Below are positions 23,342 through 34,391 of a stretch of 64,000 bases of DNA, piece by piece. The translations under genes and the position numbers were made by a program. The notes under the pieces are model-generated. The model saw only the letters and a program-made list of their open reading frames with translations, had not been told where the DNA came from and made no database searches. Numbering within the stretch: the first letter of the stretch is position 1; each line of letters opens with the position of its first letter. Origin of the DNA: Zygnema cylindricum (Eukaryota > Streptophyta > Zygnematophyceae > Zygnematales > Zygnemataceae); NCBI GenBank assembly GCA_037447655.1, contig JBBHKE010003369.1, positions 26,241-90,240 of the forward strand, written 5' to 3'.

Positions 23342-24460
23342 TACTGCTGGGTATCGAGGACCATTTACCGATTTTTGATATATATCGAATTTCACGTACC
23401 TGATAATCGATATATCGAATTTCAAATCATCGCGATAAATTGCCGATATATCGTATCGTCAATATATCAAAGCTTCTTAAAAGAAAAAAAATCTAGCTAG
23501 TCGATTCTCGAAAGAAGAGAAGGACATTTGTCAAAGTGGTGGAGGATGTTTTTTATTATCACGGAAACTGCGAATCGGAAACTGTAAATAGATTGATTGA
23601 GAACCTAATTAATTGATAATTGATTAGATGCGGGTGCTAGAAATATGTGCCGCTGCAGCCAGAACCAGTGCTACTGCAGATGCTAGTACTAGCTACTGCT
23701 GCTGCCAATAGAACTAGTTGCTGCCAATAAAACTAGTTGCTGGCAGTGCTACTACGGCAGGTAATACTAGCTACTGCTACTCCAACTAATAAAAATAAGA
23801 ATAAGATTTTACAATTTGTACACTTCAAAAATAAATTAGTAATAATAAGAATAAAAGTTCACATTTCATGCACTTTAAAAAATATTAATTAAAACTCACA
23901 TGTTGTATACTTCCAAAAATGATTAATAAATATAAGAATAAAATATCACATTTTATACATTTCATAAAATATTGAATAAAAATAATAATAATAATTCTTA
24001 TTTTGTTCACTTCAAAAATTAATAAATAAAAGTAATAATATAAATCCATGCCTAAAATGAACAGTCTGCATTTTTTTTTTCATATCATACTTTGACTAAA
24101 TTAGCGTGGGTTTCAAGTTTTCATATGTGATGTTCTGTTCTATAGTACTTACTAAATAAGTAACTATATGAATTAGTATTACAGTATTAATACTTTTTTG
24201 TCGGTTACATTTTGTGGCATTACATTTTAAGTGACGGAACGAAAATCACGTCATACGTCGCGTTTCAGAAAAATTGTCGTTATCCCTTAAAAAACATATT
24301 AAATAGAAAATTTATTTCATAAAAAGCATCATATCGTGATATATATCGCGATAATTTATGTTGGTCGCGGTACGATATATCGAGGACTTTCCTCAATTGA
24401 TATTCGATATATCGAATATCAAAATTATCGCGATATGAAACTACTCGATACCCAACACTT
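23342..24460. mobile_element. hAT-like non-autonomous element E1, TSD CTACCTAC
   Basis: The 5' end TACTGCTGGGTATCGAG and the 3' end CTCGATACCCAACACTT are inverted repeats. Exact 8-bp duplications, CTACCTAC, lie at 23334-23341 and 24461-24468; the empty site is seen in the sister LTR near 11500. An 8-bp TSD and a TA(G/C)TG start fit the hAT superfamily. No transposase. Subterminal regions are full of CGATATATCG-like palindromes; the centre has a GCTACT-rich stretch (about 23630-23785) and AT-rich tandem units (about 23785-24035). Confidence 0.85.
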
Positions 24461-24844
24461 CTACCTACTACTAAACCCTAGTCCAATAGGAACACTAAAT
24501 AGTACAATAAGGTACAATGGGGGATGTACTTATTGTACGTCTATTGTACGACATAGTCTACAAGGTAACACCTCTCAAATTGGGAGCCATGGTTCCTCCT
24601 CCCAACTTCTCCAGTATCAAATAATCCGGTGCCACGTGGCACCGCGTGCCGCTAACTCCGAATGCCGCCAAAAGCTCACTTCGACTGGCGGCTACAATGT
24701 TGGTCGTCCGATCAAAGACATACTTTACACGGTTCAGATTCGCGTACGTGCATAAATTGTTCCTCTTCGTTAGTTTGGTGTTAATTAACCGTTTCGTTAA
24801 TGTTTGTATATCTTTGAAATCCGTCACGTGTATCTTTTTGTAAA

Positions 24845-24905
24845 GCCTTAAAGGTTAAGGCGCCTAGCTATATATAATCCAGAGGTCGAAGGTTCAAATT
24901 CGGAC
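24845..24905 (+). other. tRNA-like module inside LTR family A
   Basis: GGTTAAGGCGCC (24853-24864) resembles the D-arm/A-box of Leu/Ser tRNAs, and GGTTCAAATTC (24891-24901) fits the T-loop/B-box. Their starts are 38 bp apart, close to the usual tRNA A-B distance. It lies on the strand opposite to the LTR sense. Other copies keep a T-arm-like stem, CCAGGATCAAATCCTGG (12715, 41872 reverse). It is not a complete tRNA gene: acceptor stem ends do not pair. Confidence 0.5.
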
Positions 24906-25024
24906 TTAGGTAACATTTTAGTAAAATGTCATCTATTTCAAAATCTGCCACTTTCTAAATATGGAGGAAGCCATGGTGTGCGTTTGATCCTCATTCTCTC
25001 TCTTTATAGTATCAGTATATAAAT

Positions 25025-25712
25025 AAGGGAACTGCATTCGCCTTCAGGGAAATCCTTATATAGGCGTCGTGTCTGTCTCGATTTTTTTCTGTCACACGGC
25101 CGTACCGCGGGCACAATGTAGCACTACTGCACGTCGCGGTTCAAACTGCAGTACTGTGGCACATTTCTACCCTGCAACCCGCCCGCTAGCATAATTCTAT
25201 ACTGCCGCCGGCTGGCCTAATTCTACGCCGCCAGGTGGCGTGATTCTACGGTGCCGCCCGGTGGTGTGATTCTTCGTTGCCGCCAGGTGGCATGATTATA
25301 CGCTGCCGCTTGGTGGCGTAATTCTACGCTTGCCCACCGTCGCTGTACATAGTGTCGCACAGCTGGCGTAATATATCATTGCCACCGTCGGTGTACAAAC
25401 CGCCATACTACTAACGTAATATAACGTTGCCAAGCGTCAGTGTACAGAACCCTAGACCGTTGGCACAATGTACACCGCGAATCATTATTAGTGTCAATAA
25501 CTCTTATTTGGGTTATTAAAATTTTGATTTCTTTCCTCAAATAGGATACATGATTTTAGTTTTTCCTTGATGTTAATTAAGGTACCGTACAAAATAGCAT
25601 AAAAAACGAAAGTACAATAAAATCTAAATAGCGTGGTGTACGGTTGATGTCAGACCGTACATAAATGTACCTTTTCAAGTGAATATATTACAAAATAATA
25701 ATAAAATCAGAT
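25025..25712. repeat. GC-rich stretch with short tandem units
   Basis: From about 25180 to 25325 about five 26-bp units read GCCGCC.GGTGGCGTGATTCTACG with variation; from about 25325 to 25500 longer units (about 48 bp) share TGCCACCGTCGGTGTACA and TGGCGTAATAT. The rest (25025-25180 and 25500-25712) holds nothing I recognise. Confidence 0.55.
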
Positions 25713-27510
25713 TGTAACAGGATCTCCTACCTCTCAAAAAATCCCATTACTACAAACAATCCCAACCACACATTATACACATTGGAAAATACACATCCAC
25801 ATTGGACCACACTCGCATAAGGATAAACTTAAAATTAGAAGAAGCTTCTAACCACATAACATTAGCTTGGTCTCTTGCCCTCGTGGCTCAACCCTTCTTA
25901 TTAAAGTGTTTTCCACTACTCTCCACTCTTAATAATTCTATCTCCTAACTACTAAAACACTATTTAGTTAGTAAGAGATTTCAATGCAAAAATGCCTTTT
26001 CTCCAATTTGGTATTAATCGTGCAGGACCAAGATCAGTCGGAATTTCCACAAACTTTCCCAAAGGAAAAAATGTCTACTCTCCTCTTACACTTCACTATT
26101 TATTAGTGTTGGGTATCGGGTAAATACATATCGCTATAATCTCGATATTCGATATATGGAATATCGATCGAGCAAGATCCTCGATATATCGTACCGAGAC
26201 CAACTTAAATTATCGCGATATATATCGTGATATATAGTATTTTTTAAATTTAATTTTTTAATTTTTTATATAATATGTTATTTTAGCGAAAAAGTCAAAT
26301 TGTCTAATACGCCACGTACGCCGTGATTTTCGTTCCGTGACTTAAAGGTAGACGCCGCAAAATGTAACCGACAAAAAAATACTAATTCTGAAATTCTAAT
26401 GATTAATTATTTGGGGTTTGATTACACGAGGAGGTCTCTGTAATAGTACGGACAACAAAATTTATGTATTACAGAGGCCTCGGGTATATCGCATATCTTT
26501 TGTCAAAATTTTTTACATACGTGTTCTGATATGAGTGGTTCCACGTAAGCTGACTACCAAATCTAAAAAAATCATTGAATATTTGGAAACCGTCCTTTTT
26601 CGTCTGGAAAATCGTACCTACGTATGATGTACGTGTACTTCACAAGTGTACCTCATCAATGTACTTCAGAGATCTCCTTCACCGTATTTCTTTCCGGCAA
26701 AGATTTTACAGTCACTTTGTCCGAAGTCACGAGACTTTGAAAACCTGTGGGATTTTTTTTTTTTTTTTAATTTTTTAAGCTTCGATATATCGACGATACG
26801 ATATATCGGAGATATAGCGCGATTATTTGAAATTCGATATACCGAAGCGATATATCGATTATCGGGTACCTGAAATTCGATATATATCGAATATCTTTAA
26901 ACGGTCCTCAATACCCAACACAACTATTTATCCATCATCGCCCTGGACTAGCCAGGCCAGAGTCAACGCTCCGTTTTAACAAGTTTTTTTTCAGGGCCAA
27001 TCGTTGATCAACAAAAACTCAGACTTAGCAATGCAAAAATGTGCGAAATCTCTTACTAACTACTTAGCACTTTACTAACCAATCAAACGTTACGTTTCAC
27101 TACTTAACATTTACGTGTAAAAGTGCGCGCCAAACGAAACGCTACTTCGCACGATCGTGCGTCACAAATTTCGCACGCGAAACTTCCTCCAAAATTCCTT
27201 TAAGTGAAAGTGAATTTTCGTACTAAAATTTATATGAAACGAATCACCATGCATATTAAACGTTTCGTTAGAACTTTATGAAACGTACACGCGAAATTTC
27301 GGTACTAATTTGACCCTTAACCTATTTCAATGATACCCACTTGTTATTTAGACCCCACGCTATCACCTAAATACACTGATCGCTATAACTTTTAAAGTAT
27401 AACTCCAAATAGCGTGATTCTTTCGCGGACGTCTACCAAATCTAGTAATCTATAATCATAACACCTAAATAACCTTTTATAAACAAGTTCGATCCGCTAT
27501 TACTGTTACA
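25713..27510 (-). mobile_element. 3' LTR of gypsy-L, interrupted by a MITE
   Basis: Plus text begins TGTAACAG and ends CTGTTACA, a perfect 8-bp terminal inversion. A purine tract (minus-strand AAGGAGGGGATGA) lies directly beyond 27510, placing this as the 3' LTR of the minus-strand gypsy at 27511-29215. Removing the MITE (26104-26923) and one TSD leaves about 970 bp. Confidence 0.8.
26104..26923. mobile_element. hAT-like non-autonomous element E2, TSD CTATTTAT
   Basis: Starts TAGTGTTGGGTATCG and ends AATACCCAACACAA, with exact 8-bp duplications CTATTTAT at 26096-26103 and 26924-26931. Termini and subterminal CGATATATCG-like motifs match E1; the interior is shorter and different. No transposase ORF. 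Confidence 0.88.
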
Positions 27511-29215
27511 TCATCCCCTCCTTATTTTAAACTGACCTCAATTAAAACACCTTTAATTCTAAAGACGAAGTTCTTTATTATTATCCCTCCAAAACCTATG
27601 TAAAAACTCAGAATTTTTATCCTCTAAAGTCAACTCATCCTCAGGCCTTCCTAGATAATGCACTTGCCAGAATATAGTATCGCCGACCTTGAACCGTTGA
27701 CCAACCCAATCTATTACCCATCTGTGGACTTCTGGTTTTATAACTTTTTGAGGGATCCAATTCCAATTCTCCTTCAACTAGTCGAATATTCGTTGGTTTC
27801 AACTGGCTGATGTGTATCGCTGGATGAATTTTTGTTGAAGGCAAAAAGTCCAATTTGGCAGCAACTGATGATATCATTTCGATTACAGTATATGGTCCAA
27901 TGTACTTAGGAGCAAATTTCTCCGTAGGATCCGATTGTCCCTCGATATTGCACCTATAATGAGTTGTAGAAAGCCAAACCTTGTCACGTGTGCGAAACAC
28001 CCAATCACCCCGTTTGCGGTTAGCATTTAACTCTTGCTTCTTTTGTGCCTCCAATAATGCATCCTGGACAGTTTTCCAAACTATTTGAACGTATTCCCAA
28101 AACTCTGTTCCATAACCTCTATTCTCTTGAGTGACCCCTTTTATTAAGTCTAATGCTTCTCTAGGTTGGTATCTGTATGCAACTTTAAATGGTGAGAATC
28201 CTGTACTAGCATGTTTACACGAATTGTATGCAAATTCCATTTATGGCGGTTTAGATTCCCATGTGTTTTGAACTCCAGTGCAAACAATCCTAAGCATTTC
28301 CTCTAGTGGACATCCTTTATGTCTGTCCATCTGTCTGAGGATGATAAGCGGTACTCATTTTCAATTCAGAGCCTGAATTTTGCTATAATTCTTTCCAAAA
28401 AGCAGATGTAATTTGGAATCTCTATCACTGACTATAGATAGAGGGACTCCATCATGTCTGACCACATTGTCAAAATATAACTTTGTAATATCTACAACTT
28501 AATGAGTGATTTTGCTAGGGATAAAGATAGCCATTTTATTGAACCTATCGACTACGACCATGATATGTCATTCCTTTTAGATGTAGCAGGCAACCTGACA
28601 ATAAAATCCATACTGACTGATTCCCACGGTCTTTCGGGGATATCCAAAGGTTTTAAGAGACCTGTAGGTTTTTGGGTACTAGGTTTATTCCGTTGGCAAA
28701 GGACACAACTTTCCACGTGTTTTGATACCTCTTTTGCCATCCCAGGCCAAAACAATCTACTTTGCAATCGACTAAGAGTTTTATCTCGACCTAGATGTCC
28801 TAAATGCTCATAAGTCTCCCGTAAAATTTGTTTTCTTAAGTCTCCCACTTCAGGAATGCATAATCTATCCCCAATTTGCAAACACAATAAACCATCGTCT
28901 AGTCTAAGTTTTTTGACATGCCTCTCATTCAATGGATCTGAATTCCCTCCCGAAATATTTTTGCAAATCACAGCAAAATAAAGATCTTTATCATAACCAT
29001 TTTTGACAGTATCTAAAAACAAGTCATCTTGAACCATAACACTTATTTCAAAACATCTACTTAAAGGATCTGCGACTACATTTATCTTCCCAAGAATATG
29101 TTTGACATTAAATTTGAAATATGCTAATTTTTGCATCCACCTAACCAGTTTGAAAATCATAATATGTGCATCCCTTAAACTTTGTAAACAAGAGAGTGTT
29201 TTATTATAACAATGA
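27511..29215 (-). pseudogene. gypsy-L RNase H end, integrase and chromodomain
   Basis: Minus-strand frames give the RNase H end (HILGKINVVADPLSRC), the integrase HHCC finger (YEHLGHLGRDKTLSRL ... CVLCQRNKPS), the core start (PWESVSMDFIVRLP), then EFAYNSCKHASTGFSPFKVAY, the GPY/F-like block (FAPKYIGPYTVIEMI), IHISQLKP, and a chromodomain-like tail at 27600-27740 (DTIFWQVHYLGRPEDELTLE). Chromodomains of plant Ty3/gypsy elements steer integration toward marked chromatin. Stops separate the segments. Gag, protease and most of RT are missing: the left LTR fragment joins near 29220. Confidence 0.85.
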
Positions 29216-29224
29216 ACTGAAATT

Positions 29225-29506
29225 CTTTATTATGCAAATAACAACGCCATTACTTTATTAAACGTACGCCTAAAATTTCGCTACTAATTTGACCCTTAAC
29301 ACGCTACAACGAACACTCATTTGTTATTTTGACCTCGCGCTTTCGCCTAAACACCCAAATCGCTCTAACTTTTTAAATTCAACTCCAATTCCTGCAATTC
29401 TTTCATGAATGTCTACTAATTTCATAATTTTATGTTCTAAACTCTTAAATACCCATTTATGAATAAGCTCAACACCTTATTACTGCTACACCCTCCCCCC
29501 ACGTGT
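29225..29506 (-). mobile_element. second gypsy-L-type LTR fragment with purine tract
   Basis: Matches the last 270 bp of the LTR at 25713-27510 (ATTTGACCCTTAAC, TCGC..TAACTTTT, TTACTGCTACA). Minus-strand GGGGGGAGGG adjoins the TGTAGCAG terminus at 29495-29506, so this is the 3' LTR of another copy, not the 5' LTR of gypsy-L. The rest of that copy is absent. Confidence 0.6.
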
Positions 29507-29534
29507 TGCGCGCTCCGTGGGACAGGAGAGGCCA

Positions 29535-29552
29535 GGGGGGGGGGGGGGGGGG
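29535..29552 (+). repeat. poly(G) run of 18
   Basis: An uninterrupted G18 lies in otherwise AT-rich DNA, preceded by GAGAGGCCA. The length may be inexact, because homopolymers are hard to sequence. Confidence 0.8.
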
Positions 29553-29639
29553 AGATTCTCCTATGATTTATCGTATGACTTGTCCCACGATTTATAGTAG
29601 TGCATCCGTACGAAGGCCCACCTTTTACAAAATATCAGG

Positions 29640-30345
29640 ATAGTTTTCGTTGGTCTCGGAGCAATATAACAATCCCTCTAATTATTCGATATTTCAGATA
29701 TAAAATATTAAATTTATCGCGATAATTTTTCACCCAATACACAACACTACACTAGTACTAGTCGATGTAGCCTGCGTTCACGTAGTCTGTGTTTGAACAT
29801 GTGAAAACAAGTTTGCTTGAATTTCGTTCGTCTTTATTACTCGGAATCAAATATGAGTGCGTTTTTTTCTGTTGATGCACTAACTTTCACTTGTGGACAC
29901 TTTTATTTGACACTCTTTCTGTACGATTGTACGAGATAATGATAAATGTTATTACGAAATGACACATTCATACTTAATAATTTTTCAAAACCGACCAAAT
30001 TACTAAACTAAAGTTATTGACGCTGATGAAACCGTACCTATCTTAACGTAAAGAAAAATTCGTATTGTTACATTTTAGTTTCGATTGTCAAATATTTGGG
30101 TCGCGAAAATAGTGTTATTTACAGTGAACATTACTTTACTTTTCTGTGCTAAGTAGTGAAAGGCGATTGTGGCATTATGTTTTTTGAAGTGTTGTGTATT
30201 GGCAAAAATTTATCACGATAACACCGATACTAATAGTTATCGATTATCAAGCTTTCAAGGGTCCACATATATCGCTCCCGACACGAACAAAATATTTATC
30301 GGTGATAAGTGGAAAAACATAGTACGCTATACAACAATACTTTAT
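29640..30345. mobile_element. two fragments of MITE family F in opposite orientation
   Basis: 29640-29757 (GTTGGTCTCGGAGCAATATA ... CCCAATACACAACACTA) and 30186-30345 (GTTGTGTATTGGCAAAAATT ... TAGTACGCTATA) both match the element at 50524-51199, one in each orientation. The stretch between them is AT-rich and unassigned. Confidence 0.6.
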
Positions 30346-32229
30346 ATTACATTGAAATAATGTCATGCCGTAAGACGTCGGTGGGTAATATCACTTGGGA
30401 CCATACTAATTGATTCATATGCAGCATGATATGTTCATACATAGACGTACAGCTCGAGGTACGGACAGGATGAGGGTCGGAGCATACTCGGTACGACATC
30501 GGAGGACAAGAACACAACGGCTCCGAATCTAACTAATGTCAAAAGTCATGAACCCTCATAGGTTCATGCATTATTATTTCTCAGTTTAGGGAGGGCTTTT
30601 ATCCTCGAGGTTAGATGTATGGCATTCCGAGGCTGCCACGCAGCGGCCGGCGGCCGTCTCCAGAAACTGGCAGGGTTGGAAACTTGCATGCTCAAAGACA
30701 TATATGAAGTACTGTGGCCGTACAGTTAGGATAAGCATAAGATAAATACCGTTTGGCATTATAGAAGCATTTACTAATTAAACACGGGAATCCGACATTA
30801 GAAGTTTGTCGTTTTCTGGCAGGCATTTTTCTCGAGATTTGTCGAATTGTTTAATAGTTAGGGTTTCATCTAAGTATTTTAGTGATAGACTACTTTCGAG
30901 TTAGGGTTTCTAAAAGGGCCCATAGTTTGATGCGTGTGAAATGTCTTTGAGCTCCATATTTTCTCTTGTATCAAGTCCTTACATAATCTACTGGCGCAAG
31001 CCTGCCTGCAAGGTTTCCCTCTAGATTGTTGTCTACTTGCTGTGGCATGTGACTTGCGTTCTATAGACTTTGTGGTTTCTTGTTGTTGAGAGCGTTGACT
31101 GTACAGGTTGGATCTCCTCCTGTCTGGTTGTGTGGGAATACCGGCTATCTCTGCTCCTTCGTCCAGTTAAGAAAGGGTTTTGATCCGCTGGTTGGACTCG
31201 TGTATGGAATATTAAAGACTTCAGGGCCTTGTGGCCACTGTCGCAAATATTCCCGTGTTTAATTTGTTACTGTTTTTTGAAATTTGTGTTCTGCTTTATT
31301 TCAATTTCATTAGTATCTAGTTTGTTTTTGAGCGGTTGAATCTGAGATTCCTGAACTGTTTGGTATCGTATTCTCTTCTTTCTTCTTACCGGATTTACCC
31401 ACTCAAAACACCTAGCAAACTTAAACCAATAAAAAACTTAAAAAAAAAAAACCTTCGAAATATACATATAAATATATATATTAGGTTGCACGAATTATAA
31501 CATCAAATTATTGTTGTTTTATAGACGGATAGAGCGTGGCATAGTGCTGATACGCGTGCCCCAACATGCTACTAACTAAGTTGATAATTGAGCTGTGAAG
31601 TTTCATCGACCTTTCGGAGTTGGATAGGAGTTGGAGCTCCACTGGGAGACATTCACATAACCATACTGGGGTTATCGCTCTAAGGTGAGTAGTCGGGTCC
31701 TTGTGGGTGCAGGCGCGAAAGTAAGTTGATAAGTGCAATCGTTTAGGGGGATTTATACTCGACAGAAGAAAGTGCCTTCTGTTTGCATAGTTCATATTTT
31801 TCGCATTTTCTTTAATCAGAACGTGATTGGTTTTAAATAGCGGCTTCTTGTTTATTACATCTAGCCTTGTTGTTCCTAGAGAGTTTCTTGTTTTATTACA
31901 TCTGGCCATGTGGGCCTTGAATGGTTTCTTGTTTTATTAAATTTGGCCACAATTGGCCTTGTATATGTGACATGTTTCTTCTTGCTATCTTGAAGTGACT
32001 CATTGTGGTTTGCTTAGATTTGGCGGTGAACAGCCTTGCTAGGGGGGTTCACGATTAGACTAACCTCGATGATACAGAATAGATCAAATCGTTGGGGGGT
32101 GTGCATGTTTGCGTGAATTTGAAGACTTCGTGTGTGGTGTGTTAGTAGATGTGGCAGTGGGCATTTGCACACTGACCTTGAGTAGGGTGTGGCACCTAGT
32201 TTCATTCAGATAGGACGACTGTCTTTTAT
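30346..32229. other. unassigned 1.9-kb stretch
   Basis: No recognisable coding region. A tandem of about 44 bp (GTTTCTTGTTTTATTACATC-like, three units) lies at about 31849-31965. It may be the LTR and leader of the element whose gag follows at 32981, but I found no second copy or clear termini. Confidence 0.4.
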
Positions 32230-33084
32230 ATGCCAACAGACTGGAACAATTTACAATTTCCACCTGGTAGGAATAGAAGCTCAAGCCTTTACCGTGGACC
32301 GGACTGGGATTTGATTCCCGCCGGCTCACCTCCTGTCTTGTTCCTATGCCACAGTGCCCAGTCTCTGCTTACCGGTTCACCCGACTCTAGATCTGGTATT
32401 ACCACCACATATAGATCTACATCATCTATCTCCTTGTCCTCTTCCCACAGCTGGGGGGAAGACTTAGACATAGACTCTCTTGATATTCAAGATCTCAATC
32501 TACCGCATTCGCTTTTTCCTTTGGGGAGAGTTTTACACACAAACTTCGGTCACCTTTGCGTGGACATGGCCTCGCCCATGGACACCAGAGGATGTAGAAA
32601 TCAGCTTTGTTTTTTAGGTCTCAAGGAAATTATGTTCTTCTCAAACTTTTGCATGTTTTTTGATATCGATATGCGCGATCTCGCATTCTGGTATCAAGAC
32701 TGTTATGATTTACGGGTTGTTTTTTTGTTACTTGGGCGATACCTGAAGGGATTTGCTCTATCTCCACATACACGGAAATATGCGGCAATTTGTGTTATCA
32801 CAGAAATGGCACCCGCATATTTTAGATCTTTAGCCATAACTGGCAGCCTAGTGATTTTTTTCCAAGCAGCGGTACCCGCAGTTTATGATTCTGTGGGTAA
32901 CAAAATTTCACTTGAAATACCTGAGGTCCCTCATCAATTCGCTGTTGCAGCTCGGGTAGGCGATTGCGGCTCGCCAAGCAATGCTGGTCCCTCTAAGGGA
33001 TCTGATATCATTTGTTTTCAGTTTATTACAGGAAGGGTACCAAATGCAGATTCCCGATCAAGTCAAAGAACTAATGAATTTTGA
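32230..33084 (+). CDS. unrecognised 284-codon ORF upstream of a gag fragment
   Basis: One open frame without stops, 284 aa, with a Ser/Thr-rich N-terminal part and several hydrophobic stretches. I recognise no domain. It overlaps the start of the gag-like frame at 32981, which is in another frame. Since it lies where the leader and N-terminal gag of that element would be, it may be chance or a frameshifted part of the element. Codon use was not measured. Confidence 0.25.
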   Translation: MPTDWNNLQFPPGRNRSSSLYRGPDWDLIPAGSPPVLFLCHSAQSLLTGSPDSRSGITTTYRSTSSISLSSSHSWGEDLDIDSLDIQDLNLPHSLFPLGRVLHTNFGHLCVDMASPMDTRGCRNQLCFLGLKEIMFFSNFCMFFDIDMRDLAFWYQDCYDLRVVFLLLGRYLKGFALSPHTRKYAAICVITEMAPAYFRSLAITGSLVIFFQAAVPAVYDSVGNKISLEIPEVPHQFAVAARVGDCGSPSNAGPSKGSDIICFQFITGRVPNADSRSSQRTNEF

Positions 33085-33300
33085 GCGTCGACCAGGCAAA
33101 ACTGCCCCGGCATTGCGAGCACGTATTGAAACATTACGTGAAGCATTGCCTGGCCTCATGTCGGAAACAGAGGCAGTTCAAAAATTTGTGGGGCAATTCC
33201 CCACCCAATCTCGAGGTTTTATTCAAAGCCATGTGACTTAGGCATATGGCCTCAAAATTACTTTCGAGAAAGCGGCAGAATATGCCTTAAGGTATGAAAT
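32981..33300 (+). pseudogene. Ty3/gypsy-type gag fragment
   Basis: Reads GYQMQIPDQVKELMNFERRP, ARIETLREALPGLMSETEAV, GQFPTQSRGFIQSHVT, a stop, then AYGLKITFEKAAEYALRYEM. The predicted capsid-like helical character and position suggest gag of a plant gypsy element; I base this on style, not on a specific match. It is cut at about 33360 by an LTR. Confidence 0.5.
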
Positions 33301-33360
33301 GTAGACCAACTAGTGGGATGCTCATGAGCGACCTAAGTCTTCTCATAAATATTGCAATTA

Positions 33361-34391
33361 TGTGTCCTCCATTGGACTACAGAATACAGGAAGCCTCTAG
33401 ATATTATTTAACTAACCCACTTTAAGCCACGACCACTTCTGCCCAAGAAGGCAAACTGACAATTTGACTGCACCCCTGTGCAGCTTAGACTCCCCTGAGT
33501 CCGTAGGAAAAAGAATCACTGAAAACGGCCAACCAGCCGATAAGTTATGAGGCAGTAAAAATGCCAATTTGTACAAACTCTCAAAGGGAGAGGTGACTTC
33601 CTACCAAAATTTTCCAAGTCCTGATTCTCTGTAATAACTCCTATCTACTGAAGTAGGGACCAATCAGATTACTGTATCGTACACAAAAGTACTACTGTCG
33701 CTGTACCTTTTGTACGGCCTTTGTACGACAAGGCTATTAAGTGGACGCGTGTCCGCTTTTCACTCGTCCGTACGTTCCTCGGAATTCCTATGACCGAATG
33801 TCATCTCTCCATGTAGCTTCAGGTCATGCCACGTCACAAAAAGCCAAAGTGACCACTCCGGGATTTCGGCGAAGATGTGCGCCGTTGGATTTTATGTGAA
33901 ACGCAATCTTAGCCGTAATAAATACTTGCGCGACATTTGTTCCGATGTCGAAATAAAATGCGTGGTATCCGTTTTGAATTAGCGTCGTACGACGTACTTT
34001 ATAAAACTGATTCTATGTACGCCGTATACAGTTCTAGTTAAATGAACTTTATCTACTCGAACTAAATATATATCTATCACATACCATAGCAATTAGCATT
34101 GGTCCTAGTCTATTAGGATAAAGCTGACCGCTACCGGACAACTTGACGAACCGCAGGTGCCGGGATCAAATCTCTGGTCCGTCAAGTATATTTTTAGTAA
34201 CCTACTAAAAATAGCTGTCTGTTGAACTAAGGCAGCCATGGATCAACCTCTCTCTCTTACCTTCAGTGACTACAACAAGTATGGGAGCTAGAGAGCGGAG
34301 GTGGAGGCAGGCTGTCTGTCCTTTTTTCTTTTCCTTTTATAAAAACATATTTAAACCTAGAAAATACTCTAGAAATCTATAAATTTCAACA
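33361..34391 (-). mobile_element. LTR family A2 at the junction of two unrelated elements
   Basis: Plus text TGTGTCCTCCATTGG ... AAATTTCAACA matches the A2 LTRs at 8798 and 11754, with a small deletion after the initial TG. Left neighbour is the gag fragment; right neighbour is the DDE transposase. The flanking 5-mers AATTA and CCCAT differ, so a recombination product is more likely than a clean insertion. It contains the hairpin (about 33680) and a T-arm-like motif (about 34159). Confidence 0.75.

Larger units (their letters stand above)
23040..25024 (-). mobile_element. LTR family A in copia-K integrase, interrupted, truncated
   Basis: Starts TGCAACTCTGAGACC at 23040 and follows the solo LTR at 11206 closely. 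It is interrupted by a MITE (23342-24460) and then continues through the CACGGTTCAGATTCGCGTACG block to about 25024. The terminal part (to CATTAATTTCTACA) is missing, so the TSD cannot be tested. Confidence 0.8.

Noticed and set aside
33361-34391. clean solo LTR insertion
   Set aside because: The 5-mers on both sides differ and the neighbours are unrelated elements, so recombination is more likely.
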